64,000 nt of DNA, taken from the NCBI GenBank assembly GCA_035633215.1, contig DASQFI010000025.1:1-64000 (forward strand). The letters run 5' to 3'. The notes below the pieces were generated by a model. It was given only the letters and a program-made list of their open reading frames with translations, had not been told where the DNA came from and did not search any database. Both the position numbers and the translations under genes were made by a program. Numbering within the stretch: the first letter of the stretch is position 1; each line of letters begins with the position of its first letter. Of this stretch, positions 34,181 through 44,523 are shown piece by piece. The stretch comes from DASQFI01 sp035633215. GTDB taxonomy: Bacteria; Acidobacteriota; Vicinamibacteria; Vicinamibacterales; SCN-69-37.

Positions 34181-35472
34181 CAGCGCGTCCCTCCCGGCAG
34201 CCGTGCGAGGACGGCGTCACGCTCGCGGAGGAACGCTTCGCGGGCGTCAGGGGCAATCGGATCGCCTTTCGGCATTTTCTTGAGCTCGACCAGCGGATTC
34301 ACGTACGTGCCGTTCTTGATGATGCGGTAGTCGAGGTGCGGTCCCGTGGCGGTGCCGGTCGAGCCCACACGGCCAATCGCCGTGCCCTGCTCGACGCGCG
34401 CGCCCGGACGAATGCCCGGCGCAATCGCCGAAAGATGAAGATACGCCGTTTGATAGCCGCCGGCATGCCGCAGCCGCACGACGCGGCCGCCCTCGCCCGC
34501 CCAGCCGGCCAGCTCGACGACACCGGAGGCGACGGCATTGACGCGCGTCCCCGCGGGCGCGCCGTAGTCCACGCCGAGGTGCGCGCGGGTCGTGCCGTGC
34601 ACCGGATGCAGCCGGCGGTACGAGAACCTCGAGGTCACGCGCGGATCGAACGGCAGCGGTGACTGCAGGAACTGACGCCGCAGCGAGCGGCCGTCTTCGT
34701 CGTACCAGGCGGGGTGGTCATCGGCGTCCGGAAAGCCGACGGCGGTGACTTTTCGATCCTCATTGAAGAGCACGGCGGCCTTGATCGCGCCGTAGCCGAT
34801 GAACTCGCCGTCTCGTTTGTACCGCTCGAAGAGCACGTCGATGCGATCGCCCGGTTGCAGGTCGGAGTTGAAGTCGATTTCCCCGCCGAAGATTTCGGCC
34901 AGCCCGAGCGCGAGCTGGACCGTCTCGCCCGACGCGTCGAGCGCGCCGACGAGCGAGGGCGTCTCGCGCGAGATTGACGCCGACAGCGTGTCGAGCTCGG
35001 TTTCCTTGGGCAGCGAGACGACCTCGACGTCGAACCTGGGAACCGCGCCGGTTGCGGGGGAATCTCCGGCCGCGTCGCCGGCTGACGGCCCGCGCGAGAC
35101 GACCCGCAGCAATCGATCGGTGTCGATCTGATAGCGGAACTCGCGAAACAGTCCGTCGAGCGATCGCGTCAGCCGGTAGGCCTGCTCGGCGCGGAGCTCC
35201 CTTGGGTTGAACACCCCTCGCATGGCGTCGACCAGCGCGGCGGTGAGCTCGGCTGAGTATTGATGCTGCCGCAGAATCGTCTCGAGCGTCGCGTTGTGCG
35301 GGACGCGTCCTTCGACGGCATCTACGTCACGCGCCAGCAGGACGTCCTGTGGAGGCGTGGCTGACCGGGAAGCCGGGGGCGCGGGCACGGTGCATGCGGC
35401 AGCCGCCACGATCAAAACTGTCAGACCGGGTCGAACGTCTCGTCGTGACACGAAGCGCCGAGTGTAAGACAT
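34180..35472 (-). CDS. M23-family peptidase, predicted lipoprotein
   Basis: Envelope protein of 430 residues related to peptidoglycan-cutting LytM/NlpD-like proteins. The N-terminus has a membrane segment ending in a lipobox-like AAAC (VLIVAAAACTVP). The middle contains a LysM/coil-like and beta region (DTLSASISRETPSLVGALDA). The C-terminal M23 domain has HLGVDYGAPAGTRVNAV with the HxxxD zinc ligands, but the usual HxH reads GPHLDYRI, so the third metal ligand is Asp instead of His. It may be a modified enzyme or an inactive activator. It is coupled to DUF1015 by a one-base overlap. Confidence 0.88.
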   Translation of the reverse strand: MSYTRRFVSRRDVRPGLTVLIVAAAACTVPAPPASRSATPPQDVLLARDVDAVEGRVPHNATLETILRQHQYSAELTAALVDAMRGVFNPRELRAEQAYRLTRSLDGLFREFRYQIDTDRLLRVVSRGPSAGDAAGDSPATGAVPRFDVEVVSLPKETELDTLSASISRETPSLVGALDASGETVQLALGLAEIFGGEIDFNSDLQPGDRIDVLFERYKRDGEFIGYGAIKAAVLFNEDRKVTAVGFPDADDHPAWYDEDGRSLRRQFLQSPLPFDPRVTSRFSYRRLHPVHGTTRAHLGVDYGAPAGTRVNAVASGVVELAGWAGEGGRVVRLRHAGGYQTAYLHLSAIAPGIRPGARVEQGTAIGRVGSTGTATGPHLDYRIIKNGTYVNPLVELKKMPKGDPIAPDAREAFLRERDAVLARLPGGTR

Positions 35473-35530
35473 TTATCGATTGCCCGATCGATCTATCGAT
35501 CTATTGATCGATTCCCCTTACCATCTGCCC
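35473..35530. repeat. ATCGAT-rich divergent intergenic region
   Basis: The 58 nt between the divergent M23 and ogt genes repeat ATCGAT/GATCGAT several times between about 35475 and 35512. It must hold both promoters; the repeated palindromic hexamer may be an operator, or simple-sequence DNA. Confidence 0.4.
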
Positions 35531-35992
35531 GTGGCCAGTATTGTGATCGACACGCCCATTGGTCCGGTGGGCCTCGAGGCCAACGAGGACGCGCTCACGC
35601 AGGTGACGTTCCATGCACGAACGCCCCCGGGCCCGCGGCCACGATCCGGCGTGCTGGCGGAAGCCTCGCGTCAGCTCGACGCGTACTTCGACAAACGGCT
35701 GCGGCGCTTCGATCTTCCGCTCGCGCCGCATGGCACGCCGTTTCAGCTCGACGTCTGGGAGGCGCTGCGGACGATTCCGTACGGCGACACCTGGAACTAT
35801 GCAGATCTTGCGCGGCGGATCGGCCGCCCCGCCGCGATTCGCGCGGTCGGCGCGGCCAATGGCCGCAATCCCATTCCGATCGTCATCCCCTGCCACCGCG
35901 TCATCGGCAGCAACGGCCAGCTCGTGGGCTTTGGCGGCGGGCTGCCGGTCAAGCAATGGCTGCTCGCCCTGGAAGGCTATTTATTGGTGTAG
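35531..35992 (+). CDS. ogt: Methylated-DNA-protein-cysteine methyltransferase (O6-alkylguanine repair)
   Basis: Suicide DNA-repair protein that moves methyl groups from O6-methylguanine to its own cysteine. The active site IPIVIPCHRVIGSNG is intact, with the helix-turn-helix FQLDVWEALRTIPYGDTWNY and the RAVGAANGRNP block. About 153 residues, a normal Ogt length with no Ada regulator domain. GTG at 35531 starts the family N-terminus (VASIVIDTPIGPVGLEA); an upstream TTG at 35480 would add an ATCGAT-encoded tail and is unlikely. The TAG stop is the TAG in the GTAG head of the REP at 35989. Confidence 0.94.
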   Translation: MASIVIDTPIGPVGLEANEDALTQVTFHARTPPGPRPRSGVLAEASRQLDAYFDKRLRRFDLPLAPHGTPFQLDVWEALRTIPYGDTWNYADLARRIGRPAAIRAVGAANGRNPIPIVIPCHRVIGSNGQLVGFGGGLPVKQWLLALEGYLLV

Positions 35993-36016
35993 GGCGGATT
36001 GATTCCCAAATCCGCC
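35989..36016. repeat. Single REP of the GTAGGGCGGATT type
   Basis: GTAG head (35989-35992) followed by a GGCGGATT...AAATCCGCC hairpin. The head contains the ogt stop codon. Confidence 0.85.
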
Positions 36017-36085
36017 GAACGTCGGCGGCGCGGTATAGTAGCCGCCCCGCGACCCGGCGGGACCTATCCCAACAAGAAGGACCGT

Positions 36086-37894
36086 ATGACCCGGCGAAAG
36101 CTCCTCGGACCGTTCTCACTTCCTGGTAGAGCAAGACCGGCAAGTATCGCAAGACATTCGGCCCTATTTCAGCAACCAGCTCGCAACAGGAAAGTGAGAA
36201 CGGCCCTCGTCCTCGGATTCGCAGCGGCATTCATCGTCTCGTTCGTCGGACTTCCACTCAGGGCCGCCGATGAGCCCATCGACTACGCGAGCATCAGCAA
36301 GATCAAGGACCAGGGACTGAATCAGGCGAACTCCCAGGTCATGGAGATCGCCAGCTGGCTCACCGACGTCCACGGTCCCAGGCTGTCGGGATCGCCCAAC
36401 ATCCAGAAGGCCGGCGAGTGGGCGGTCGCGGAAATGAAGAAATGGGGACTCGTGAACGTGGCGCTCGAGCCGTGGGACAACAACCGCAACTTCACCCGCG
36501 GCTGGTCGAACGACAAGTTCTATCTGGCGTCGGTCTCGCCGCAGGCGTTTCCGATTCCCGGGACGCCGAGCGCGTGGACCCCGGGCACGAACGGGCTGGT
36601 GCGCGGCGAGGCCATCCTGGTCACCGAGACAACCGAGGCCGAGCTCCAGAAGTACGCCGGCAAGCTCAAGGGCAAGTTCGTGCTGGGCGCGGCGCCGCCC
36701 GAGGTCGCAGCCTGGTGGACGCCGCCCGCGACACGCTACACGGTCGAGGAGCTCGACCGCCGCGAAACGCCGGTCACGCCCGAATTCGGCGTCACGCCAC
36801 CCGGCGGACGCGGAGGCCGTGGCGGCGCGCCGCCAGCCGGCGGACGTCAGGGCGGCGCGGCCGGCGCCCAGGCGCCGTCGTTCAACCGCAACACCTTCTT
36901 CCTCAAGGAGGGCGTCCTCGCGATCTTCTCGACGAGCGCGCGCGGCCATGGCATCTACACGATTGGCGGCAGCCGCACCAACGATCCGGCGACGACCTTG
37001 CCTGCGATCACGATCCCGGCCGAGCAGTACGGACAGATCGCGCGGACGCTGACGAAAGGCATCGCGGTCACGCTCGAAGCCGACGTCAAGAACACGTTCC
37101 ACCCCAATCCGACGATGTTCAATGTAGTCGGCGAGATTCGCGGCACCGATAAGGCAACTGAGCTCGTCATGCTCGGCGCGCACTTCGATTCATGGCACTC
37201 CTCCACCGGCGCGACCGACAACGCGGCCGGGTCCGCGGCCATGCTGGAGGCCATGCGCATTCTGGCGGCGACGAAAGTGCCGCTGCGCCGCACGGTCCGC
37301 ATCGGCTTGTGGAATGGCGAGGAGCAGGGCCTGAACGGATCGGCCGAATATGTCGCCAAGCACTTCGCGGCGCGGGGCGCGGCGCCTGCAGGGGCGCCGG
37401 CCGGCGCCGGAGGAGCGGGCGCTGGCGGCGCAGGCGCCGGCGGCCAGCGCGGCGGCGGTCGCGGCGGACCGCTCGAATTCAAGCCGGAGCACGCTGGATT
37501 CTCCGCCTACTTCAACATCGACAACGGCACGGGGGCGATTCGAGGCGTCTATCTGCAGCAGAACGACGCCGTCGCGCCGATCTTCCGCGCCTGGATGGAG
37601 CCGTTCCGCACGATCGGCATGACGCACCTGACGATCAGCAACACCGGCGGCACCGACCACCAGTCATTCGACGCGGTCGGGCTACCCGGTTTTCAGTTCA
37701 TCCAGGATGGTGTCGAGTACAACTCGCTCACGCACCACTACAACCTGGACAGTTGGGAAAGACTGCAGCCGGACGACATGCGAAAAAACGCAACCATTGC
37801 GGCCGCGTTCGCGTTCCTCGCGGCCAATAGAGAAGACAAGCTGCCGCGAAAGCCCTTGCCTGCGGGCGGCGGCAGAGGACGAGGCGGGCAATAG
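36086..37894 (+). CDS. Secreted M28-family metallopeptidase
   Basis: Exported zinc aminopeptidase-like protein of about 602 residues. The co-catalytic zinc site is complete: GAHFDSWHSSTGATDNAAG, the catalytic glutamates in NGEEQGLNGS, the ligand in FNIDNGTG and the last histidine in GGTDHQSFD. A PA-like domain lies between about residues 110 and 310 and is broken by Gly/Ala-rich linkers (GGRGGRGGAPPAGG). The ATG at 36086 has AAGAAGGA 4 nt upstream, but its first 36 residues precede the hydrophobic signal (ALVLGFAAAFIVSFVG). A GTG at 36194, inside a hairpin arm, would give an ordinary signal peptide, so the start is uncertain. Confidence 0.9.
   Translation: MTRRKLLGPFSLPGRARPASIARHSALFQQPARNRKVRTALVLGFAAAFIVSFVGLPLRAADEPIDYASISKIKDQGLNQANSQVMEIASWLTDVHGPRLSGSPNIQKAGEWAVAEMKKWGLVNVALEPWDNNRNFTRGWSNDKFYLASVSPQAFPIPGTPSAWTPGTNGLVRGEAILVTETTEAELQKYAGKLKGKFVLGAAPPEVAAWWTPPATRYTVEELDRRETPVTPEFGVTPPGGRGGRGGAPPAGGRQGGAAGAQAPSFNRNTFFLKEGVLAIFSTSARGHGIYTIGGSRTNDPATTLPAITIPAEQYGQIARTLTKGIAVTLEADVKNTFHPNPTMFNVVGEIRGTDKATELVMLGAHFDSWHSSTGATDNAAGSAAMLEAMRILAATKVPLRRTVRIGLWNGEEQGLNGSAEYVAKHFAARGAAPAGAPAGAGGAGAGGAGAGGQRGGGRGGPLEFKPEHAGFSAYFNIDNGTGAIRGVYLQQNDAVAPIFRAWMEPFRTIGMTHLTISNTGGTDHQSFDAVGLPGFQFIQDGVEYNSLTHHYNLDSWERLQPDDMRKNATIAAAFAFLAANREDKLPRKPLPAGGGRGRGGQ
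36110..36203. repeat. Inverted repeat flanking the alternative start of the M28 gene
   Basis: CCGTTCTCACTTCCTG (36110-36125) and CAGGAAAGTGAGAACGG (36187-36203) pair over 16 bp with one bulged A. The right arm contains the GTG at 36194. The 61-nt interior has no clear feature. It could regulate the start, or be a small inserted element. Confidence 0.55.
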
Positions 37895-37927
37895 CAGGAG
37901 TTCGTGTCGGTACGTCGAGCGCTGTTC

Positions 37928-38572
37928 CTATCTCCAGCGATACCCGACCGTCAGACTTAGGGCCTTGTTTTTAGCGGTTGGTTCTGCGAACCCTCCCGCG
38001 TCCACGTTGACGATGTCGACGAGGCCGAGCGTGTAGCGGGTGTCGACGATCCAGCGGCCGAAGGTGACGCCGCCGCCTATGGCGACGCCGATGTCCGACG
38101 TCTTCACTTCGTCGTTTTCGATGATCTCCTCGCCGCCCTCTTTCTGGACTTCCTTGAGCTTCAGCGCGAAGGATGGACCGCCTGAGACGTAGGCGGTAAA
38201 GCCGCCGCCTCGTCCAAAGCCCACGCGCGCGAGCACCGGAATCTCGAGGTACATTAGCCGGAGCTCGTTCTCGAAGTCGTCGAGATCGTACCTGGCGCCC
38301 TTGGTGGTGACGAGCGCTTCGACATCCAGGTGGACCGGGCCGAAGAGTGGGAGGCCGAAGAAGACGCCGGCCGTGAGGCCCGTCTGTTTCTTGGGCGAGA
38401 CGATGAAATCGGGAAGCTCGAGATCGAGCGTGGACGAGACCACGCCGCCTTTGATGCCAAAGCCGTCCGACGTTGTCCGCGAGCCAGCCGCGGTCTGCGC
38501 GCTCGCGGGCGCGACTGCCAGGAGAAATGTCATGGCGCCTGACAGCAATATGGCGGCCGTTTGAACGCGCAT
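37928..38572 (-). CDS. Small outer-membrane beta-barrel protein (porin-like), copy 1
   Basis: A 214-residue exported protein: signal peptide (ILLSGAMTFLLAVAPASAQ), then alternating hydrophobic/aromatic strands (FGIKGGVVSSTLDL, GLTAGVFFGLPLFGPVHLDVEALVTTKGARYD, YLEIPVLARVGFG, FTAYVSGGPSFALKL) and a C-terminal strand ending in aromatic-R (LSLTVGYRWR). This fits the outer-membrane beta-barrel PorT/OmpW-like families with 8 or so strands. First of four such genes in a row on this strand; ligand unknown. Confidence 0.85.
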   Translation of the reverse strand: MRVQTAAILLSGAMTFLLAVAPASAQTAAGSRTTSDGFGIKGGVVSSTLDLELPDFIVSPKKQTGLTAGVFFGLPLFGPVHLDVEALVTTKGARYDLDDFENELRLMYLEIPVLARVGFGRGGGFTAYVSGGPSFALKLKEVQKEGGEEIIENDEVKTSDIGVAIGGGVTFGRWIVDTRYTLGLVDIVNVDAGGFAEPTAKNKALSLTVGYRWR

Positions 38573-38605
38573 TACAAGTACCTCTGGACTGATTCTCTTA
38601 CGTTC

Positions 38606-39244
38606 TTAGCGTCCAAACATGATCTTTATCGCGCCGTAGATCATGCTCGTGTTGACGACCGGGTCCTCGGTGAAGATGCGCGTGAACCGGTAGCCGGCAT
38701 CGGCCGAGACCGTGGGGGTGAGACCGATATTCACGCCGCCGCCGAACGCGATCAGAAACTCGTTGATCGACTGATCCAGATCGCCGATCTGGTCCTCGAT
38801 GAACTCGGTGATGTCCACGCCAGCCACCGTGCCGCTGATCTTGCTGGTGAGATGGGCGAACCCTGCGCCGCCTTCGACGAAGGGCGCGATGCGGCGGCCG
38901 CTTTGAGCCCACCGCAGCCCGCCGAACCCGTACAGCGCCGGGACCTTGACGTCGATGTCGACCGGAATCCCCTGCTGCTCCAGGAAATCCACGCCCTCCT
39001 GGATCTGATCCGAGATCTCGGCCGGAAGGACATCCTGAATCCGTCCGAATTCGCCGATCACGAACACATTCGGCATGATACGGACGCCGACCTGGCCGCC
39101 GATGGCCGAGCTCGTGGCCGTGCCGAACGTCAGCCCGCCCAGGCCGCCGACGAACATCCCCGAGGTCGACGTCCCCTGCGCGGAGACGGGCGAAGCGAGG
39201 GCAATCACCAGCGCGCCTGCCAGGACGATCGGGACGATGCGCAT
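38606..39244 (-). CDS. Small outer-membrane beta-barrel protein, copy 2
   Basis: A 212-residue exported protein with signal peptide (IVPIVLAGALVIALASPVSAQ) and barrel-like strands (GGLGGLTFGTATSSAIGGQV, RIMPNVFVIGEFGR, ALYGFGGLRWA, VEGGAGFAHLTS, FGGGVNIGLTPTVSADAGYRF). It ends in MIYGAIKIMFGR. The ATG at 39244 has a GGAGG 5 nt upstream. An acidic, helical insertion (IQEGVDFLEQQG) lies in one loop. It follows copy 3 by 26 nt and is probably in the same transcript. Confidence 0.82.
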   Translation of the reverse strand: MRIVPIVLAGALVIALASPVSAQGTSTSGMFVGGLGGLTFGTATSSAIGGQVGVRIMPNVFVIGEFGRIQDVLPAEISDQIQEGVDFLEQQGIPVDIDVKVPALYGFGGLRWAQSGRRIAPFVEGGAGFAHLTSKISGTVAGVDITEFIEDQIGDLDQSINEFLIAFGGGVNIGLTPTVSADAGYRFTRIFTEDPVVNTSMIYGAIKIMFGR

Positions 39245-39270
39245 GTGGTCCTCCAGTCTGTGACCTTGAC

Positions 39271-39771
39271 TCATTTTCCGATCGGCATCGAGACACCGCA
39301 GGTAAAACGTGTCGCGTGTTCGGTCTCGTCGCCGAACCGAATGATGAAGAAATCGATTTGCGCCCGAAGGTTCATCCTGTCAGTAATCCGGGCGTCGACG
39401 CCGCCACCAGGTGCAAAAGCCAGATCGGTCTCGCTGCACTCCTCGCCGCTGCAGAAGCTCGTGCTGAATCGGACCGGGCCGATCATGAACTGTCCGAACG
39501 GCACGAATCTGGCGTTCCCAGTGGCGGCGACTCTGGCCCCACCCATGAAGGACATGGACGTGTATCCGTCGAAGTGGTGCCAGCCGAAGTCACCAATACC
39601 TCCGATCGACATGCGGCGCGACGACACAAGGGCTTTGGAGATGTCCACGGAGAAGCCGGTGCCGGTCTCTTCTCCATCCGTGAGGAACGACACACCCACT
39701 CCAATCGTCGGCCGATCGCCGGCAAGACCGCTGCCTTGAAGCGTTGTCGGCGCCGCGATTGAAAACACCAA
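39271..39771 (-). CDS. Small outer-membrane beta-barrel protein, copy 3, start unclear
   Basis: About 166 residues, clearly a paralogue of the next gene (39939-40490): GVGVSFLTDGEETGTGFSVDISK, GDFGWHHFDGYTSMSFMGGAR, FAPGGGVDARITDRMNLRAQIDFFIIRF and GVSMPIGK. The GTG at 39771 would cut into the signal peptide; the reading frame stays open upstream through TISGLTSALAGLVFSIAAP, and a strong GGAGGT lies at 39811-39816, yet no ATG, GTG or TTG follows it at the right distance. The original start codon may have mutated, or an unusual start is used. Confidence 0.7.
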   Translation of the reverse strand: MVFSIAAPTTLQGSGLAGDRPTIGVGVSFLTDGEETGTGFSVDISKALVSSRRMSIGGIGDFGWHHFDGYTSMSFMGGARVAATGNARFVPFGQFMIGPVRFSTSFCSGEECSETDLAFAPGGGVDARITDRMNLRAQIDFFIIRFGDETEHATRFTCGVSMPIGK

Positions 39772-39856
39772 TCCTGCGAGTGCGCTCGTCAGTCCGGAGA
39801 TCGTAACGTTACCTCCCCGCCACCCGGCGGAACTGTCGACAGTCCGCCGACGCGGA

Positions 39857-39899
39857 AAAAAGAAAACGGGTGCAGGGACCCTTCGATCTCCTGCACCCG
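39857..39899 (-). terminator. Rho-independent terminator
   Basis: On the minus strand CGGGTGCAGG/CCTGCACCCG (39890-39899 with 39867-39876) forms a 10-bp stem with a 13-nt loop, followed by TTTTCTTTTTTCC. It ends the transcript of the gene at 39939-40490. Confidence 0.9.
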
Positions 39900-39938
39900 G
39901 CGAACATTGGTGCCTGCACGTCTCGAACGGGTGGGATG

Positions 39939-40490
39939 TTACCGGCCGATCGGCATCGAAATACCGAACGAGAAACGCGGACCCGACTCCGTGTCGCTGA
40001 AATCGCCTTCCGAGAACCTGATCATGATGAAGTCGATTTGCGCGCGGAAGCTGAACTTGTCGTTGATCGCGACGTTGACGCCGCCGCCAGGGGCGAAAGA
40101 CAGGTTGGTGCTGCTGCAGCCTTCCCCGTCGCAGTCATCAGCGCTGTCGCGCGCCATACCGATCAGGAACTGCCCAAACGGCGAGAACTTCGCGTTCGCG
40201 GTGCTCTTGAAGCGGGCGCCGCCCATGAAGGTCATGACTTTGCCGCCGTCGAACGCATGGTAGCCGAAGTCACCGACGATCCCGAGACTGCCCTGGTTCA
40301 TGGGCTTGATCGGCTTGGCGACGTCGACGAAGAAACCGGTGCCGGTCTGCTCAAAAATCCTGAAAAACGAAACTCCCACGCCTAGCTCCGGCGCGTCGCC
40401 GGCCACTGCACCCTGAGCTGCCGCTGGTGCCGCAAGAGCGAGCACAAGCGCCAGTCCGATGAGCGAAGTCGTCACTGTCCGAATACGCAC
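39939..40490 (-). CDS. Small outer-membrane beta-barrel protein, copy 4
   Basis: About 183 residues with a signal peptide (TTSLIGLALVLALAAPAAAQ) and the same barrel pattern as copy 3: GVGVSFFRIFEQTGTGFFVDVAK, GDFGYHAFDGGKVMTFMGGAR, FAPGGGVNVAINDKFSFRAQIDFIMIRF and FGISMPIGR. GTG at 40490 is preferred because GGAGG lies 5 nt upstream; a GTG two codons earlier overlaps the ribosome-binding site. It has its own terminator downstream and a TATAAT about 45 nt upstream, so it is a single-gene transcript. Confidence 0.87.
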   Translation of the reverse strand: MRIRTVTTSLIGLALVLALAAPAAAQGAVAGDAPELGVGVSFFRIFEQTGTGFFVDVAKPIKPMNQGSLGIVGDFGYHAFDGGKVMTFMGGARFKSTANAKFSPFGQFLIGMARDSADDCDGEGCSSTNLSFAPGGGVNVAINDKFSFRAQIDFIMIRFSEGDFSDTESGPRFSFGISMPIGR

Positions 40491-40781
40491 AAACACCTCC
40501 AGGAAAGTTTAAGAGACCAGGGAGACCAACGACAATTATACGGTTTTCGCAGGCGACTTCTCCGAACCTTTGTTCATTCGCTTGCGAAAGGCCTCGATCA
40601 GGCCCAGTTTTCTTAGACGTGCGGAGACGCCCAACGGGTCGGGCGAGCCCACTTACACTTGTATCGGCCGCTTGCGCGAGCCCGGTACCCTTGTTGTGTT
40701 TAGCGATTCAGGTTGAATGGCGCGGCGCAGACGAAACCGATAGTGTGACGAGGCTTCATAACCGCTCCGGGTTGATCACCG
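40491..40781. other. Divergent intergenic region with a promoter
   Basis: This 291-nt gap separates the beta-barrel gene (minus) from the acyl-CoA ligase (plus). A perfect TATAAT on the minus strand at 40535-40540 lies about 45 nt from the GTG at 40490. No coding sequence, repeat or clear plus-strand promoter is recognised in the rest. Confidence 0.5.
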
Positions 40782-42372
40782 ATGCTCCCGCCTGACAGCT
40801 TGTGCCCGGATCGGCCCCGGACGGGGCCCGATTTATCCTACCCGGAGACCGTGAACCTGGCCGCCGTCCTTGTTGATACGCACATCAAGGAAGGCAACGG
40901 GGACCGCACCGCCCTTGTCGCGAGCTCAGTGAAGATGAGCTACGCGCAATTGCAGAATCGCGTCCGTTCTCTCGCGGCCGGTCTGAGGACCGCAGGCTGT
41001 ATGCCCGGTGATCGAGTTCTTCTTCGCCTCTCCAACACTCCGGACCTTGTTGCCGTGTGGCTGGCTACCCAAATGACAGGCGCCGTCGCCGTGGCAACGC
41101 CGACGATGCTCCGCGCACGCGAACTGGCGGCGATCATCGACGATGCGCGGCCGCGGCTGATCGTCACGACACCCGACTGGTCTGGCGAGGTTGTCATCTC
41201 TGACGCGAGGAACGTGTCTCGAATGGTGTTCATTGGAGACGACCCAAAAACCACTGAAGCCGCGGCTAACAGCCTCGATGCGCTGGCCGCAGGATCGGCG
41301 CCGGTCGAGTCCGCCTGGCCGACAGGGGTCGACGATATCGCGCTCATTGCCTACACGGTTGGCGCCGACGGTCAGTGGAAGGGCGCCTGTCACTCACCGG
41401 GGGATGTGCTCGCGTCGGCCGATACCTATGCCCGACGAGTCCTCGGCTTGCGTGACGGTGATGTCGTCGGTGGCCACCCTCCCATCGCGTTCACCTACGG
41501 ACTTGGAGCATTGGCCGTGTTTCCGTTGCGCTTCGGCTGCGTCTCGGTGCTCACCGAGACGTTTGACGCCGGGGAGCTGCTCGAGGCCATCGGCCGCGAG
41601 GGGGTCACGGTGTTTTTCGGCACGCCGACCTGTTATCGGCTGCTCATGCAGCTGCCCGGATTTCCGGGCCGATTCAACCTGCGGTCGCTGCGTCTCTGCG
41701 TCAGCGCCGGCGAACCTCTGAGCGGCGAAGACTCAGCGGCGTGGACCGCGGCCACCGGCGTCGATCTCCTGGACGGACTTGGCACGACGGAGCTGTTTCA
41801 CATCGTCATCTCCCAGCGGCCGGGGTCGGTGCGGCACGGGTCGATGGGGCTTCCTGTGCCCGGCTATGAGATTCGAGTGGTGGACGGCAGTCTCCATGAT
41901 GTCGCTGGCGACGCGCGTGGCCGGCTGGCGGTGCGTGGGCCAACCGGCTGCCGATACTGGAACCGTGTCGAGGCCCAGAAGGAGTACGTCCAAGCCGGCT
42001 GGAACCTGACGGGCGACGAGGTACGCCGCGACTCGGACGGGTACTGCTGGTTCCTACGACGCCACGACGATCTGATCGTCTCGGCCGGCTACAACATCGG
42101 CCCGCCGGAAGTCGAAGCTGTTCTCCGGCAGCATCCGGCAGTCGCGGCGGCCGCGGTGGTGGCCATTGCGGACCCCATCCGCGGCGCGGTGCCGAAGGCG
42201 TTCGTCGTGCTCGAGTCCCACGCGATGCCGGACGCGAAACTCACGCTCGCGCTGCAGGAGCACGCCGCGAGCAAGCTCGCCAGCTACAAGCGTCCGCGGC
42301 AGATCGAATTCGTCCGATCGCTGCCGACAGCGGCCAACGGGAGCGTCGATCGCGCGGCGCTCCGCGCCCGAA

Positions 42373-42386
<14 letters not shown>
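40782..42386 (+). CDS. Benzoate-CoA ligase-like AMP-binding protein with degenerate active site
   Basis: ANL-superfamily protein of 534 residues. Its N-terminus (NLAAVLVDTHIKEGNGDRTAL) and overall order resemble benzoate/aminobenzoate-CoA ligases. Other motifs are recognisable: GTTELFHIVIS, LTGDEVRRDSDGYCWFLRRHDDLIVSAGYNI. However, the ATP-phosphate loop reads YTVGADGQWKG (191-201) instead of YTSGTTGxPKG, and the C-terminal catalytic lysine position is Ser521 in NGSVDR. Adenylation activity is therefore doubtful; it might bind an aryl or acyl substrate or act as an accessory subunit. It overlaps the convergent radical SAM gene by 14 nt. Confidence 0.88.
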
Positions 42387-44292
<1,906 letters not shown>

Positions 44293-44329
44293 CCGCCCTC
44301 CGTGTCTGGAGCGACCAAAAGACCGGCGT

Positions 44330-44335
44330 ATTATA
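44330..44335 (-). promoter_or_regulatory. Likely -10 element of the radical SAM gene
   Basis: Perfect TATAAT on the minus strand, 37 nt from the ATG at 44292, within the palindrome-like GCGTATTATACGC. No obvious -35 box. Confidence 0.5.
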
Positions 44336-44418
44336 CGCGTCCTTTTCTGCGAGAACACTGAAGTCGCAGCGCCGAAGCCGGGAACGCAAACGTTTCAGGT
44401 GAACTCCAAGGAGTTGTC

Positions 44419-44523
44419 ATGTGCGAGTGGGGACAAGCAACCAAGACACTCGGGGGAAACGAAGACAATTGGTACAACACAATGGCGACAGAAAGGATCC
44501 TAAGAGGCGCTGGTAAGAAATAG
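44419..44523 (+). CDS. Possible 34-residue peptide gene
   Basis: ATG preceded by AAGGAG with a 5-nt spacer, one of the best ribosome-binding sites in the window, and a stop at 44521-44523. The product begins MCEWGQATKTLGGNEDNWYN and ends ILRGAGKK. Codon choice (ACA, AGG, AGA, CTA) is unlike the GC-rich neighbours, which argues either for recent arrival or against coding. It is divergent from the radical SAM gene, so a substrate-peptide role is conceivable but unproven. A GTAAGA/TCTTAC hairpin surrounds the stop. Confidence 0.4.
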   Translation: MCEWGQATKTLGGNEDNWYNTMATERILRGAGKK

